A stretch of DNA of 64,000 nt, from contig OW121775.1 in NCBI GenBank assembly GCA_933228765.1, forward strand, positions 11,943,114 through 12,007,113, written 5' to 3'. The notes under the pieces are model-generated. The model did no database searches and was not told the DNA's origin. It saw only the letters and a program-made list of their open reading frames with translations. Positions 51,651 to 62,725 of this stretch are shown piece by piece; the first letter of the stretch is position 1, and each line of letters begins with the position of its first letter. This stretch comes from Miltochrista miniata. Lineage: Eukaryota; Arthropoda; Insecta; Lepidoptera; Erebidae. The translations under genes and the position numbers were made by a program.

Positions 51651-54615
51651 AGGTGGCAAAATAAAGTATAAAAGGTAGTATTCAATCGCGATCCACAACC
51701 ACTTAGAAACTAAGCAGCCAAATTTGTTTTTCCTGACGGAGACGAAGATTTCATGTCCGGTTGATACATCCTACTTGATGTACCCCGGCTATAAGCTTGA
51801 GGCTAACTTCAAGGCACAAGCTGGGGTATGCATGTTCGTCCGGGATGATATCTGCTGTCGCCGTCTCAAAGGCCTAGAAGACAGGGACCTGTCAGTATTG
51901 TGGGCGCGCGTGGATCACGGGGGCCACACTCGGATCTACGAGTGCATTTACAGGTCTCATAGCGGTGACGCGGACACGGTCCGTCTCTTTGAACACCTGC
52001 AAAGATCGACTGACAAAGTCATTGAGCAGTATCCCTCCGCAGAGATAGTGATTATGGGAGACTTCAATGGTCACCACGTTGACTGGATAGGTTCTCGGAT
52101 CACTAACTTTGCGGGGAAAGCTGCTCACGAATTTGCCCTGACCAATGGGTTCTCCCAATTGGTCAAATCTCACACGAGAATACCGGACCGGGAGAACGAA
52201 AAGAGTTCGTTGCAGGACCTGCTGCTGACTACGCGCCCGGACGGATATACTGTTTCAGTGGATGCGCCTCTTGGCTCATCAGATCACTGTGTTGTTCGGG
52301 CGCGAGTGCCACTAGCAAGGCGGGAACCACGCCGGCCCAAGGAGTGGCGACATGTGTGGCACTATAAGTCGGCAGACTGGGATGGACTGCGTGAGTTCTT
52401 TGCATCGTACCCGTGGAGGCGGCTTTGCTTCACTTCAGACGATCTGGACACCTGCTCTGCAGCAGTTGCTGAGGGGATCTTGGCAGGTATGGAAGGCTAC
52501 ATTCCTAACCGCTGGATCCCTGTAGGGGAAAAAAAGCAACCGTGGTTTAATCGGTCGTGCAGAGAAGCTAGAAAGCTGAAAGAGTCTGTCTACAGGGCTT
52601 GGACCACGGCTCGCAAAAATTCTGATCCTAACATATCTGAAGTGAAACGCAAGCTGAATGCCGCCTCGAGGGCCAGCAAACGAGCAATCGCCAGGGCAAA
52701 GTTCGATTTCGTCGGCAGAATTGGTGAGCGACTAGCCGGCTACCCTTCTGGAAGTCGTGAATTCTGGTCGCTTGCCAAAGCTGCCGAGGGAAACTTCTGT
52801 CGGTCAGGATTACCACCCCTGCAGAAACGGGACGGTAGTGTGACCCAGAGTGCCAAGGAGAAAGCCGACCTTTTGGGCTCTATCTTTGCCTCCAACTCGA
52901 CCATGAACGATGGAGGTGCGCTGCCGCCTGACGTCCCCTGGTGTGGCACTTCAATGCCAGAAATTAAATTTAGGCAGCGGGATGTCAGGCGGGAGCTTCA
53001 TACCCTTGACGTGCATAAGTCGAGTGGGCCAGACGGCATTCCCGCGGTGGTGCTTAAGCGGTGTGGTGCGGAGTTGTGTCCGGTACTTACACGTCTTTTC
53101 ACGCTTTCCTACTCCATGAAAAAAGTCCCGGCGTCGTGGAAGACCGCTTACGTGCATCCTGTGCCCAAGAAAGGTGACAGGACCGACCCGGCCAATTACA
53201 GGCCTATAGCTGTCACCTCCCTATTATCAAAGGTGATGGAGCGTGTAATTAATGCACAGCTCCTGAGGTACCTTGAGGAACACGACCTGCTCAGTGATCG
53301 ACAGTATGGTTTCCGTCACGGTCGCTCGACAGGCGATCTTCTCGTGTACCTCACACACCGATGGGCGGCGGCTATTGAGAGCAAAGGCGAGGCTCTAGCA
53401 GTGAGCCTTGACATCTCTAAAGCTTTTGACCGGGTCTGGCACCGTGGTCTTCTAACGAAATTGCCCTCCTATGGATTGCCCGAGAATTTATGTGGATGGG
53501 TGTCCAGCTTTCTGGCCGGTAGAAGCATCAGGGCCGTTGTTGACGGCAGCTGTTCTGAATGCATGGCCATAAACGCTGGAGTACCACAAGGCTCAGTGTT
53601 GTCCCCCACTTTGTTTCTGCTGCATATCAATGACATGTTGTCCATTGACGGCATTCATTGTTATGCAGACGACAGTACGGGTGACACATGTTACACGGGC
53701 CGTCCCGGTATCTCTCGAGCTGTAGTGGAGGAAAGTCGTGAAAAACTTGTGTCCGAAATCGAGGCTACTCTCTCTAGAGTGTCCGATTGGGGAAGACAAA
53801 ATCTTGTCCAATTCAACCCCACCAAGACTCAAGTATGTGTATTCACTGCAAAGAAAACCCCATTTACTGTGGCGCCACAATTTCAGGGCACGTCACTCAC
53901 CATCTCCGAAAGTATAGGGATCCTTGGTGTTGAGATCTCCAATGTCGTTCAGTTCCGAAGTCATTTGGAGGACAAGGCCAGGCTGGCGTCCAAGAAGCTC
54001 GGAGTGCTCAGTAGGGCGCGGCGGTACTTTACTGCGGCTCAAACACTGCTTCTCTACAAGTCGCAAGTGCGGCCGCACATGGAGTACTGCTGTCACCTCT
54101 GGGCAGGGGCACCTGAATACCAGCTTCGTCCTTTTGACTCGGTACAAAGGCGTGCTATGAGAGTCGTCGGCGATCCCATACTTGCAGGTTATGTGGAACC
54201 TCTTAGTGACAGGAGAGACTTTGCTTCTCTGTGTGTATTCTACCGGCTGTATAGCGGTTTGTGCTCTGAGGAATTGTTTGACATGATGCCTACGGCTACA
54301 TTCTATCATCGCACCGCTCGCCACAGACAGGGTGTTCATCCTCACATGTAGCATCCGGAGCGCTCGAGCACGGGTAGATCCGATAGGGGCTTTCTACCGC
54401 GCACGCTTAGGTTGTGGAATGATCTCCCTGCCTCGGTTTTCCCAAACGCCTACAGTATGGGGTTCTTCAAGAGGGGTCTTAGAAGGTTTTTACAGGGTCG
54501 GCAGCGCGAGTGTGGCGCCTCTGGTGTTGCAAACGTCCATAGGCTGCGGTGACCACCGGTACATCTGGTGGGCCGTATGCTTGTCTGCCACCTTAGTGGC
54601 ATAAACAAAAAAAAA
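51650..54615 (+). mobile_element. Jockey-like non-LTR retrotransposon, 5'-truncated, poly(A) tail
   Basis: Contains nearly the whole ORF2, a short 3' UTR (GTGACCACCGGTACATCTGG… TGTCTGCCACCTTAGTGGCA TAA) and an A-run at 54606-54619. ORF1 and the endonuclease start are missing; homology begins near 51690 (HNHLETKQPNLFFLTETK). A target duplication was not certain. Confidence 0.85.
51697..54552 (+). pseudogene. Jockey-like ORF2: endonuclease and reverse transcriptase, one internal stop
   Basis: The frame is open from about 51697 to 54348. Endonuclease: FFLTETKI, CIYRSHSGD, VIMGDFNGHHVDW, LGSSDHCVV. RT: SSGPDGIPAVVLKRC, YRPIAVTSLLSKVMERVINA, DRQYGFRHGRSTGDLLVYLT, SLDISKAFDRVWHRGLL, NAGVPQGSVLSPTLFLLHIN and the catalytic HCYADDS. 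After HRQGVHPHM a TAG at 54349 replaces the sense codon seen in the sister at 18880; reading past it gives HPERSSTGRSDRGFLPRTLR to LRRFLQGRQRECG…HRLR and TGA at 54552. This copy is therefore recent but dead or truncated by about 67 residues, and it lacks the endonuclease N-terminus. Confidence 0.9.
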
Positions 54616-54619
54616 AAAA

Positions 54620-55120
54620 GTATTAAACTTCACCTTTTTTGAAATTAGCAGCATGAAATTACATACACGTATTCTTTTTATCACAAACACCTGTACGTGT
54701 ATAAGGGATTTGAAAAAAAAAACAATATATTAGGGGATAAACAGGGAAGATAAGTTTGTATGGGAACTTCTCCATTTGCAAACACTCAATCATCAATCAG
54801 CCTTAAAGGGATAAATCAAATAATCATCAATATCAATATACAGAATGAATTTTTCAAAAGGGATTGGATGGCCAAATCCGAAACTATAAGGAATAACGAA
54901 AAATGCTCAAAGGAGTCACGAGCCCGATTTTGATGAAACTTAAAACCTCATCATTAGATTTTTGAAAAACCAATAATCCTAGCTGGGAATCGAATGCATT
55001 GATTTTGAAAAAAAAACACACCCTTTATTATTACACCATACGATAGAGTCGCTGTTAAGGATCAAATTTTGCAAAGTAATGATATACGCCAAATTTAAGG
55101 AACATTTGGAATTTTAATAG
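54620..55120. other. intergenic, no recognised feature
   Basis: AT-rich DNA with several A-runs. Nothing could be assigned. Confidence 0.4.
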
Positions 55121-55128
55121 AATGCATA

Positions 55129-57070
55129 TTAGTCCAAAAGTCCAAAACTCCAAAATTCCAAAACTCCAAAAGTATAAAAGTTCAAAAGTCCAAAGTACCA
55201 AAGTTCAAAATTCCAAAGTCCAAAGTCCAAAGTCCAAAAGTCCAAAACTCCAAAACTCCGAAACTCCGAAACTCCGAAACTCCAAAACTCCAAAACTCCA
55301 AAACTCCAAAACTCCAAAACTCCAAAACTCCAAAACTCCAAAACTCCAAAACTCCAAAACTCCAAAACTCCAAAACTCCAAAACTCCAAAACTCCAAAAC
55401 TCCAAAACTCCAAAACTCCAAAACTCCAAAACTCCAAAACTCCAAAACTCCAAAACTCCAAAACTCCAAAACTCCAAAACTCCAAAACTCCAAAACTCCA
55501 AAACTCCAAAACTCCAAAACTCCAAAACTCCAAAACTTCAAAACTCCAAAACTCCAAAACTCCAAAACTCCAAAACTCGAAAACTCGAAAACTCGAAAAC
55601 TCCAAAACTCCAAAACTCCAAAACTCCAAAACTCCAAAACTCCAAAACTCCAAAACTCCAAAACTCCAAAACTCCAAAACTCCAAAACTCCAAAACTCCA
55701 AAACTCCAAAACTCCAAAACTCCAAAACTCCAAAACTCCAAAACTACAAAACTCCAAAACTCCAAAACTCCAAAACTCCAAAACTCCAGAACTCCAAAAC
55801 TCCAAAACTCCAAAACTCCAAAACTCCAAAACTCCAAAACTCCAAAACTCCAAAACTCCAAAACTTCAAAACTCCAAAACTCCAAAACTCCAAAACTCCA
55901 AAACTCCAAAACTCCAAAACTCCAAAACTCCAAAACTCCAAAACTCCAAAACTCCAAAACTCCAAAACTCCAAAACTCCAAAACTCCAAAACTCCAAAAC
56001 TCCAAAACTCCAAAACTCCAAAACAACAAAACTCCAAAACTCCAAAACTCCAAAACTCCAAAACTCCAGAACTCCAAAACTCCAAAACTCCAAAACTCCA
56101 AAACTCCAAAACTCCAAAACTACAATACTCCAAAACTCCAAAACTCCAAAACTCCAAAACTCCAAAACTCCAAAACTCCAAAACTCCAAAACTCCAAAAC
56201 TCCAAAACTCCAAAACTCCAAAACTCCAAAACTCCAAAACTCCAAAACTCCAAAACTCCAAAACTCCAAAACTCCAAAACTCCAAAACTCCAAAACTCCA
56301 AAACTCCAAAACTCCAAAACTCCAAAACTCCAAAACTCCAAAACTCCAAAACTCCAAAACTCCAAAACTCCAAAACTCCAAAACTCCAAAACTCCAAAAC
56401 TCCAAAACTCCAAAACTCCAAAACTCCAAAACTCCAGAACTCCAGAACTCCAAAACTCCAAAACTCCAAAACTCCAAAACTCCAAAACTCCAAAACTCCA
56501 AAACTCCAAAACTACAAAACTCCAAAACTCCAAAACTCCAAAACTCCAAAACTCCAAAACTCCAAAACTCCAAAACTCCAGAACTCCAGAACTCCAAAAC
56601 TCCAAAACTCCAAAACTCCAAAACTCCAAAACTCCAAAACTCCAAAACTCCAAAACTACAAAACTCCAAAACTCCAAAACTCCAAAACTCCAAAACTCCA
56701 AAACTCCAAAACTCCAAAACTCCAAAACTCCAAAACTCCAAAACTCCAAAACTCCAAAACTCCAAAACTCCAAAACTCCAAAACTCCAAAACTCCAAAAC
56801 TCCAAAACTCCAAAACTCCAAAACTCCAAAACTCCAAAACTCCAAAACTCCAAAACTCCAAAACTCCAAAACTCCAAAACTCCAAAACTCCAAAACTCCA
56901 AAACTCCAAAACTCCAAAACTCCAAAACTCCAAAACTCCAAAACTCCAAAAGTCCAAAAGTACAAAAGTCCAAAAGTCCAAAAGTCCAAAAGTCCAATAG
57001 TCCAAAAGTCCAAAAGTCCAAAGTCCTAAAGTCCAAAGTCCAAAAGTCCATAACTCCAAAACTCCAAAAT
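55129..57070. repeat. 8-bp minisatellite (CTCCAAAA)n, about 1.9 kb
   Basis: The unit CTCCAAAA is repeated about 240 times. Edges (55129-55270 and 56950-57070) carry related AGTCCAAA units, so the array seems to have grown from the middle. Sporadic changes (CTCGAAAA, CTACAAAA, CTCCAGAA) themselves recur in local clusters. As 8 is not a multiple of 3 every frame cycles through 8 codons, which makes long open frames on both strands without coding meaning. Confidence 0.97.
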
Positions 57071-57465
57071 TCCGAATGTCCAAAAAGTTCAAAAATAACA
57101 TGCAAAACATATCTGACCTCTTTATTAAATTAGGTAAGTACTCTCTTTTAGTATTCTGAATGCAAAAAGGCCGCAATCAAACTTCTCTTAAAAAACATCA
57201 ATCTGGTAGGTACCTTCTAAATAGGTTGTTTATAATATTTTGTTTTGAAGCTGGCAGAATATAATTTAAAAAAAACGACCAACGCCATCTATTGGTAAAA
57301 TCACTTTTTAAAGCTATTTTATTGTTATTGCTGTTATGATAAAAGTGTATAAAGTAGCCTAAAACCATCTCTGAATCCTATTGTATATCGTGTCCAATTT
57401 TGAGCTCAATCGATTCAGTAAATTTTGAGTTTTTAATAGATACACAAACGCACACAACATTTTTA

Positions 57466-57590
<125 letters not shown>

Positions 57591-57694
57591 TTACTATATA
57601 CATATAATAAAATCGTAACAGGTCGCTATCAGTACATGAAAGACAAATAAGAAAAAAATATTATAGGGGGCCTTATGAACGCAATAGAACACAA

Positions 57695-58432
57695 TTATGC
57701 ATGAGGCGCTGAAAGGTAGAGGAATGAAAGTGAATTGCCCTATTATTATCGAAGGGCAAAGAGTGGAACAGGTGAAAGAATTTGTATACCTGGGTTCAAA
57801 ATTTACGAGGGATGGAAAGTGTGACCAGGATATTGAGAGAAGAGTTTTGGCAGGAAATCAAGTGAATGGGGCGATGCATACCTTTATGAGCAGTCAAAAC
57901 ATGTCTAAGAAGGCGAGAGTGGCTGTGCATAGGGGTGTGCTTATCCCCACACTTATGTATGGTAGTGAAAGTTGGGTGTGGCAGAAGAAGCATGAAAGTA
58001 AAATTAATGCAGTGGAAATGAGAAGTCTGCGAAGTATAGCTGGAGTGAAATTGATGGACAAAGAAAGGAATAGCGTGATTAGAAAACAATGTGGTATAAC
58101 TGAAGATGTAGTGACAAAGATAGAAAAAGGGATGCTTAGATGGTTTGGACATGTTGAGAGGATGGATGAAAATAGACTGACTAAACAGATCTATAAGGCG
58201 AGAATGAATGGGCAAGCTGGTAGGGGTCATCCTCGGCGTACGCATGGTAACCAAATTGATGACCTGCTGGAAAAAGGCCAGGTCAAGAGTACCCTTAACC
58301 GGCGAGCGTGTATGAAAGCACTTATGAAAGTAGAAGAAGCGAAAGTGGTGTGCCAGGATCGTAGCAAGTGGAAAGCCATAGTCTCTGCCTACCCCGATGG
58401 GAAACAGGCGTGATGATATGTATGTATGTATG
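57695..58432 (+). mobile_element. RTE-like LINE, 5'-truncated insertion with 10-bp duplication
   Basis: TAGAACACAA lies at 57685-57694 and 58433-58442; the uninterrupted repeat at 58722 reads AATAGAACCCAAAACAATG. The insert is 738 bp and ends (TATG)n just after the stop codon, typical for RTE-type elements with microsatellite tails. Confidence 0.85.
57697..58413 (+). CDS. RTE-like ORF2 C-terminal domain
   Basis: The 238-residue frame is open. Text: EFVYLGSKFTRDGKCDQDIE, RRVLAGNQVNGAMHTFMSSQ, GVLIPTLMYGSESWVWQKKH, MLRWFGHVERMDENRLTKQI, GRGHPRRTHGNQIDDLLEKG and QDRSKWKAIVSAYPDGKQA. This lies downstream of the RT catalytic box, which is absent because of 5' truncation. YGSE.W and RWFGH…RM are widely shared by LINE C-termini. 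The coding end GCCTACCCCGATGGGAAACAGGCGTGA is what SINE tails here copy. Confidence 0.85.
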   Translation: MHEALKGRGMKVNCPIIIEGQRVEQVKEFVYLGSKFTRDGKCDQDIERRVLAGNQVNGAMHTFMSSQNMSKKARVAVHRGVLIPTLMYGSESWVWQKKHESKINAVEMRSLRSIAGVKLMDKERNSVIRKQCGITEDVVTKIEKGMLRWFGHVERMDENRLTKQIYKARMNGQAGRGHPRRTHGNQIDDLLEKGQVKSTLNRRACMKALMKVEEAKVVCQDRSKWKAIVSAYPDGKQA

Positions 58433-58734
58433 TAGAACACAAAACAATGATTTTTAGAATTTTTGTCTGTTTGTCTGTACGTTTGTGCACGCTAATCGCA
58501 GTAACCGCTTAACCGATTGCAATGCGGTTTTCTTTATTGTGTTGAAGTTTGCTCCACTTAAAATTTAGTGTTTATTTTATGTCAATTGGTTAATAAATAA
58601 AAAAGTTATATTACTTTAAACAATCAATATCAATACATATAATAAAATCGTAACAGGTCGCTGTCTGTACATGGAAGATAAATAAGAAAAAATATTATAG
58701 GGGGGCTTTATGAACGCAATAGAACCCAAAACAA

Positions 58735-58800
58735 TGATTTTTAGAATTTTTGTCTGTTTGTCTGTATGTCTGTATGTCTGTATGTCTGTATATCTGTTTG
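58735..58800 (+). repeat. TGTC/TGTA microsatellite (TGTCTGTA)n
   Basis: TTTGTCTGTTTGTCTGTATG TCTGTATGTCTG…; a shorter version is at 58462. Confidence 0.8.
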
Positions 58801-59018
58801 TCTGTACGGTTGTGCACGCTAATCTCAGCAACCGCTCAACCGATTGCAATGCGGTTTTTTTTATTGTGTTGAGGTTTGCTCCAGTTAACATTTAGCGTTT
58901 GTTTTATGTAAATCGGTTTAGAAATAAAAGAGTTATAACACTTTTAAGAATTAGATATTTTGAAAATTTTAATTGTAGGGGTTTCTTTGAATGTGAGTGA
59001 ATCTAAACTGGCGTGTTG

Positions 59019-59137
59019 GCTTAATCATAAAAGAGCTTAATGATTAAGACTACTTTTAAACAATTCAGTCCGCGCCGAAGGCGTGGACTGAATTGTTTTA
59101 AAATAGACTTAATCATTAAGCTCTTTTATGATTAAGC
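59019..59137. repeat. large near-perfect hairpin
   Basis: GCTTAATCATAAAAGAGCTT AATGATTAAG…AACAATTCAGTCC-CGCGCC pairs with its complement ending at 59137; the loop is only a few bases (GAA). About 55 bp per arm with few mismatches. A shortened relative lies at 59275-59345. Confidence 0.8.
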
Positions 59138-59149
59138 AAACAGGGCAGT

Positions 59150-59440
59150 TTCAGACGCTGCTTGATGATTCTGATGAAGAAATACCTTTCCTTTCATACA
59201 CCTTATGTGACGTAAACGAAGTTGCGGGCTCAGCTAGTCATACATAGACATATGAATCTAAAAATGGGTAAATCCATCTCCTTTGGCGCAGACTGAATTT
59301 TGAAATAGCCTTAATCATAAAGCTCATTTATGATTAAGCCACAAGCAGTTTCACACGCTGCTTGATGAGTCTGATGAAGAAGTACCTCTCCTTTCATACA
59401 CTTTATGTGACGTAAACGAAGTTGCGGGTTCAGCTAGTAC
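59150..59440. repeat. diverged tandem duplication of about 185 bp
   Basis: GCAGTTTCAGACGCTGCTTG ATGATTCTGATGAAGAAATA …GTTGCGGGCTCAGCTAGT recurs at 59345-59440 (GCAGTTTCACACGCTGCTTG ATGAGTCTGATGAAGAAGTA). Confidence 0.75.
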
Positions 59441-59843
59441 TTAGGACATATGAGTTTATCGAAGTATATCCTGGGCAAAACAGTTCCTACCTATTACCTA
59501 TGCCGTAAAACGGTTCAAGTCCTCACAGAATAGACCCATGATGGCGCTAGAGAGCTGCCTCTTCAGCTTTACAGGGATTTTAAGAACTCATGTGACACCA
59601 GCCACCTCACAATTTTTAACCGTCTCAGCTTCAGTCAGCGCTGTTCATAAGCAAGTCCTTCCTTGCATTTTGGCTTTGTACTAACCTGCTATGTCCGGAT
59701 CCGTAGGCGCTTTGTCCTGAGTTCTGAGCCCGGGGCTAGGGTTCGAAGAAAGACCTAGGGTCCAGGATCTAGAATACAAGTTTTAGAGTTCAGGCTCCAG
59801 GTTCTAAAGTTTTGAGTCGGATATCATAGTTTGGGGTCTAGGC

Positions 59844-61183
59844 CAGGGGTCGGCAAGGCGCGGCTCGCGAGCCGCATGCGGCTCTTTGGGTGTAGACCTG
59901 CGGCTCTTTAGTTGCATACATAATTTTCATATTATTCATTTTCAAGAAAATTATCACCCTTTCATTTTCACAAATACCACAAAAGTCTTACTAGTAGTTA
60001 AACAAGCAAACTCGCCTAATGGTGGTGTGCTGCGCTTAAAAGCATTATATGGAGCACCATTTTCTTTCTAATAGGATTCTGCTGCGATGTCCGCAGCGGG
60101 CCATAGCCCAGAGAATATAATATCATAAGAGACGGCATGTCTAATTCTGACAGTTCGTTGCGGAACCTAGAGGCCGCAGTTCTGGCAGAAATCTACCGGC
60201 CCAATGCTTTGGTGCGTCAAAATGGAAAACAACCATCTTCGGAAGAGATTAAAAGCTGGCGTGTTATAGCGCGCAATGATCTCATTCAGAGCTCGGCGGT
60301 AAGCATTGAGCTCGTCTCTGCCATCTTATTTATTCTGGTCCTGGGTAGAAAAGTGGCACTGACATACCTACCTCACAGCTCCTCACGGATAATTTAGTAA
60401 ATACCTGCATATTGTGGTAGGCATTGAGCCTGAGGCAACGTACCCACTGCGAGGACGGCGCCGTGGAGAAAGCGCTGCACACCCTCGCTTTTTGTACGGA
60501 GTGGAGTGGCGAGCGTACCGCTCTAAGAGTCCTAAATTGGCCCGGTCGCGTCGCTGTCTATTATAGTTTACGCTATGTTAGGCAGCGAAGAAAATTGGTT
60601 GTTTTGACGTCAACGGCAATGAGAAAAGCGCTGCGGGTGCCAGAGCGGGGTGGCCTAACACTTCCAGTATGCCAACCTCGCACGCGTGGCCGACGATGGA
60701 AGCTTTATGACAGCCGTGAGACTGACTAAGACGCACCCCTCGTGTGCAGGCGTCGCGGCAGTGAAGTTTCGGAGGGTAATATTTAGACCCCCAGAGTCGA
60801 GACTGTTGCAGGTAGCTGTTGTACGCTTGCCTTCCCTGTGACCCAACAATAGTGACAAGAAGGAACATCCCAGGGTTTTAGTGGGAGAATCCCATATAAT
60901 CACTCAGATTTTTTTAATTGTGGCAATTCTCCAAAACCACCCTGTGACTTACCATGGCCGTAAGTCCTGGAGACGCCCTTCGAAGAATGTTCTCCAGAGC
61001 TTCCGACAGACTTGGTTTGTCTCTATAGCAGATTTTCCCCGCAGTCTAGTCTATCCCATTTCTTACGAGGGGGGGGGGGGGGGGAGATCGTGGGATCAAG
61101 AAAGACTTTGTGGCTCTTTAAAAATGTTGGAATTTAAAATCGTCATTTTTGGCTCTTCCGACTCAAAAGGTTGCCGACCCCTG
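59844..61183. mobile_element. hAT element, non-autonomous, 1340 bp
   Basis: GTCTAGGC lies at 59836-59843 and 61184-61191 (perfect 8-bp duplication). Ends CAGGGGTCGGCAA and TTGCCGACCCCTG are perfect inverted 13-mers; the left also has GCGGCTCGCGAGCCGCATGC GGCTCTTTGGG and the right GGCTCTTTAAAAATGTTGG… GGCTCTTCC. No transposase. It contains R1-like remains (60420-60545) and a G17 run (61068-61084). Confidence 0.9.
60130..60730 (+). pseudogene. R1-like C-terminal remnant inside the hAT element
   Basis: CEDGAVEKALHTLAFCTEWS parallels CEDRSDDTALHTLVECTAWA of the R1 copy, i.e. the zinc knuckle. The preceding text (SLRNLEAAVLAEIYRPNALV) is not recognised. Confidence 0.5.
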
Positions 61184-61319
61184 GTCTAGGCACCAGATGC
61201 TGAGTCCAAGGTCCGTCACCCATAATAGAAGTCCGAGCTTCAGAGTAGAAAGTGGTCCGGTCCGGTAACTGGAAGCTTAAATGGGGTGAAGAGTTTTATT
61301 ATAGAATTATATTTCTATC

Positions 61320-62425
61320 AAAATAAATAAAATAAATAAATAAATAAATATTCACGGACATTACACACAACGCTATCTGATCCCAAAGTTTTTTTTTTTT
61401 TTTTTTGACGCGGGGAACGCATTTACGCGCCTTCATCCCAGCTGCGGGGGCAGCTGGGATGGTGTGTGGGACTCCCGGCCCGGTCCGGAATGGACCGTCC
61501 TACCCACTAAACCCCGCGGTGTTCCTCCTCACCCTTTAGCCGGGCCGAGGGATATCAAAAGATTATTCACGTCGACCCGGCTAGGGGCGCCCCGATTATT
61601 CGGGGCTCTCCTCGGGGGAGCCAGATGGGCGGCTCCCCAAAGCTCCCTAAGGAGCTGAAGTCCACGCCTGCACCGCTCTCGAGCGCCCCTCTGTAATAGA
61701 GGAGACAGAGAGCGGCTGGCGCAGGCGTGCGCTAATGGACACCCCTGGAACACGGAAAAGGTGCCCACCGCCATGTGACCGTTGGTGGGCGGGGTCCCCC
61801 GACCTTACGCCCACGGTCAAGAAACAATCGGGGGCGCGCAGTAACTCCTCACCGCGGCGCCCCCGAACTGCACGGCAGAGCGGGAGCATTATCGGTTACT
61901 CCCGCTCCCCCGCACAGTGCACCTTCCGCTTTGCCGCCATCACCTCGTCAACTGGCGAGGTGACAGCGGCCCAGCACTGTTGCCGCCGGTCGCGCCGTTA
62001 TTCACGGCCGGCAGCCCGAACTGCATGGCAGGGCGGGAGCATCTACCCAAACTCGCGCCCCTCACGCAGTGCCTCTCCCACTTTGCCGCCATCGTCTCGC
62101 CAGCAAAGGAGGCGAAGTGACGGCGACCTATCATTGCTGCTGCCGGCCGTGAATAACGGCACGGCCGGCAGCAACACACACCACCGAGCAACCCACAGGT
62201 GGGTTACTCCCGCCTCGGCCGGAATTAGCCAGAGTAGCACAACTCCCCCACAGAGGAAGGGGAGTGGTCGCTACTCCGTTGCCCAGGATGCACCACGAGG
62301 AGGATCCGACCCATTGGGGTCCTTAAGATGTTAGTAGGACCCCGCATCCCATCTGATCCCAAAGTAAGCTAGGAATAACCTGCTTGTGTTATGGGTATCA
62401 GACCACGGATATTAATACTTACATA
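61320..62425 (-). repeat. tRNA-type SINE body split by the GC-rich retroposon
   Basis: AATAAATATTCACGGACATT ACACACAACGCTATCTGATC CCAAAG (to 61388) continues at 62365 with TAAGCTAGGAATAACCTGCT TGTGTTATGGGTATC. The tRNA-like head is missing here. Confidence 0.75.
61389..62350 (-). mobile_element. 962-bp GC-rich retroposon with A18 tail, family unknown
   Basis: The perfect 14-bp duplication ATCTGATCCCAAAG lies at 61375-61388 and 62351-62364. On the minus strand it begins GGGATGCGGGGTCCTACTAA and ends GCGTTCCCCGCGTC then 18 A. The body is GC-rich, unlike everything near it, with a direct repeat of about 150 bp (61866-61990 and 62019-62140: CCCGAACTGCAyGGCAG…GCGGGAGCAT…CTTTGCCGCCATC) and an inverted GTTATTCACGGCCGGCAGC. 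No convincing protein. Confidence 0.8.
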
Positions 62426-62439
62426 CTTTTTTTTTCTTT

Positions 62440-62725
62440 AAATATATTTTTTTTTAAATAATTAAATAAATATTCACGGACATCTCACACAACGCTATCT
62501 GATCCCAAAGTAAGCTAGGAATAACCTGCTTGTGTTATGGGTTTCAGACCACGGATATTAATACTTATATACTTTTAAATACATACATATTATACATAGA
62601 AACACCCAGACTCTTGAGACAAACATTTATGGGTCACACAAAGATTTGTCTCCGGTGGGAATCGAACCCACGACCTCCAGCGCCGCAGGCGGTATCACTA
62701 CCGACTGCGCCACAGAGGCAGTTAT
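62440..62725 (-). repeat. tRNA-derived SINE, complete
   Basis: On the minus strand the head reads GCCTCTGTGGCGCAGTCGGT AGTGATACCGCC…GGAGGTCGTGGGTTCGATTC CCACCGGAGAC, a tRNA-like unit with A and B boxes, then the body CCATAAATGTTTGTCTC… CTTACTTTGGGATCAGATAG CGTTGTGTGAGATGTCCGTG AATATTTATTTAATTATT. Confidence 0.8.

Larger units (their letters stand above)
57605..58730. repeat. direct repeats flanking the RTE-like insertion
   Basis: TAATAAAATCGTAACAGGTC GCTAT…ATATTATAGGGGG occurs at 57605-57670 and again at 58637-58705, followed by GAACGCAATAGAAC and, on the far side, TGTCTGTTTGTCTGTACG… GCACGCTAATC. The second copy is uninterrupted and shows the original text. Confidence 0.75.

Noticed and set aside
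55122..57029. 635-codon open frame (KTPKLQNS repeats) and several long opposite-strand frames
   Set aside because: Pure consequence of an 8-bp tandem repeat without stop codons; all frames are open and no start context or non-repeat domain exists.
61735..62334. 199-codon plus-strand frame in the GC-rich retroposon
   Set aside because: It runs against the poly(A) direction, is composed of low-complexity Arg/Ser/Pro text, and GC-rich DNA is open in several frames at once.
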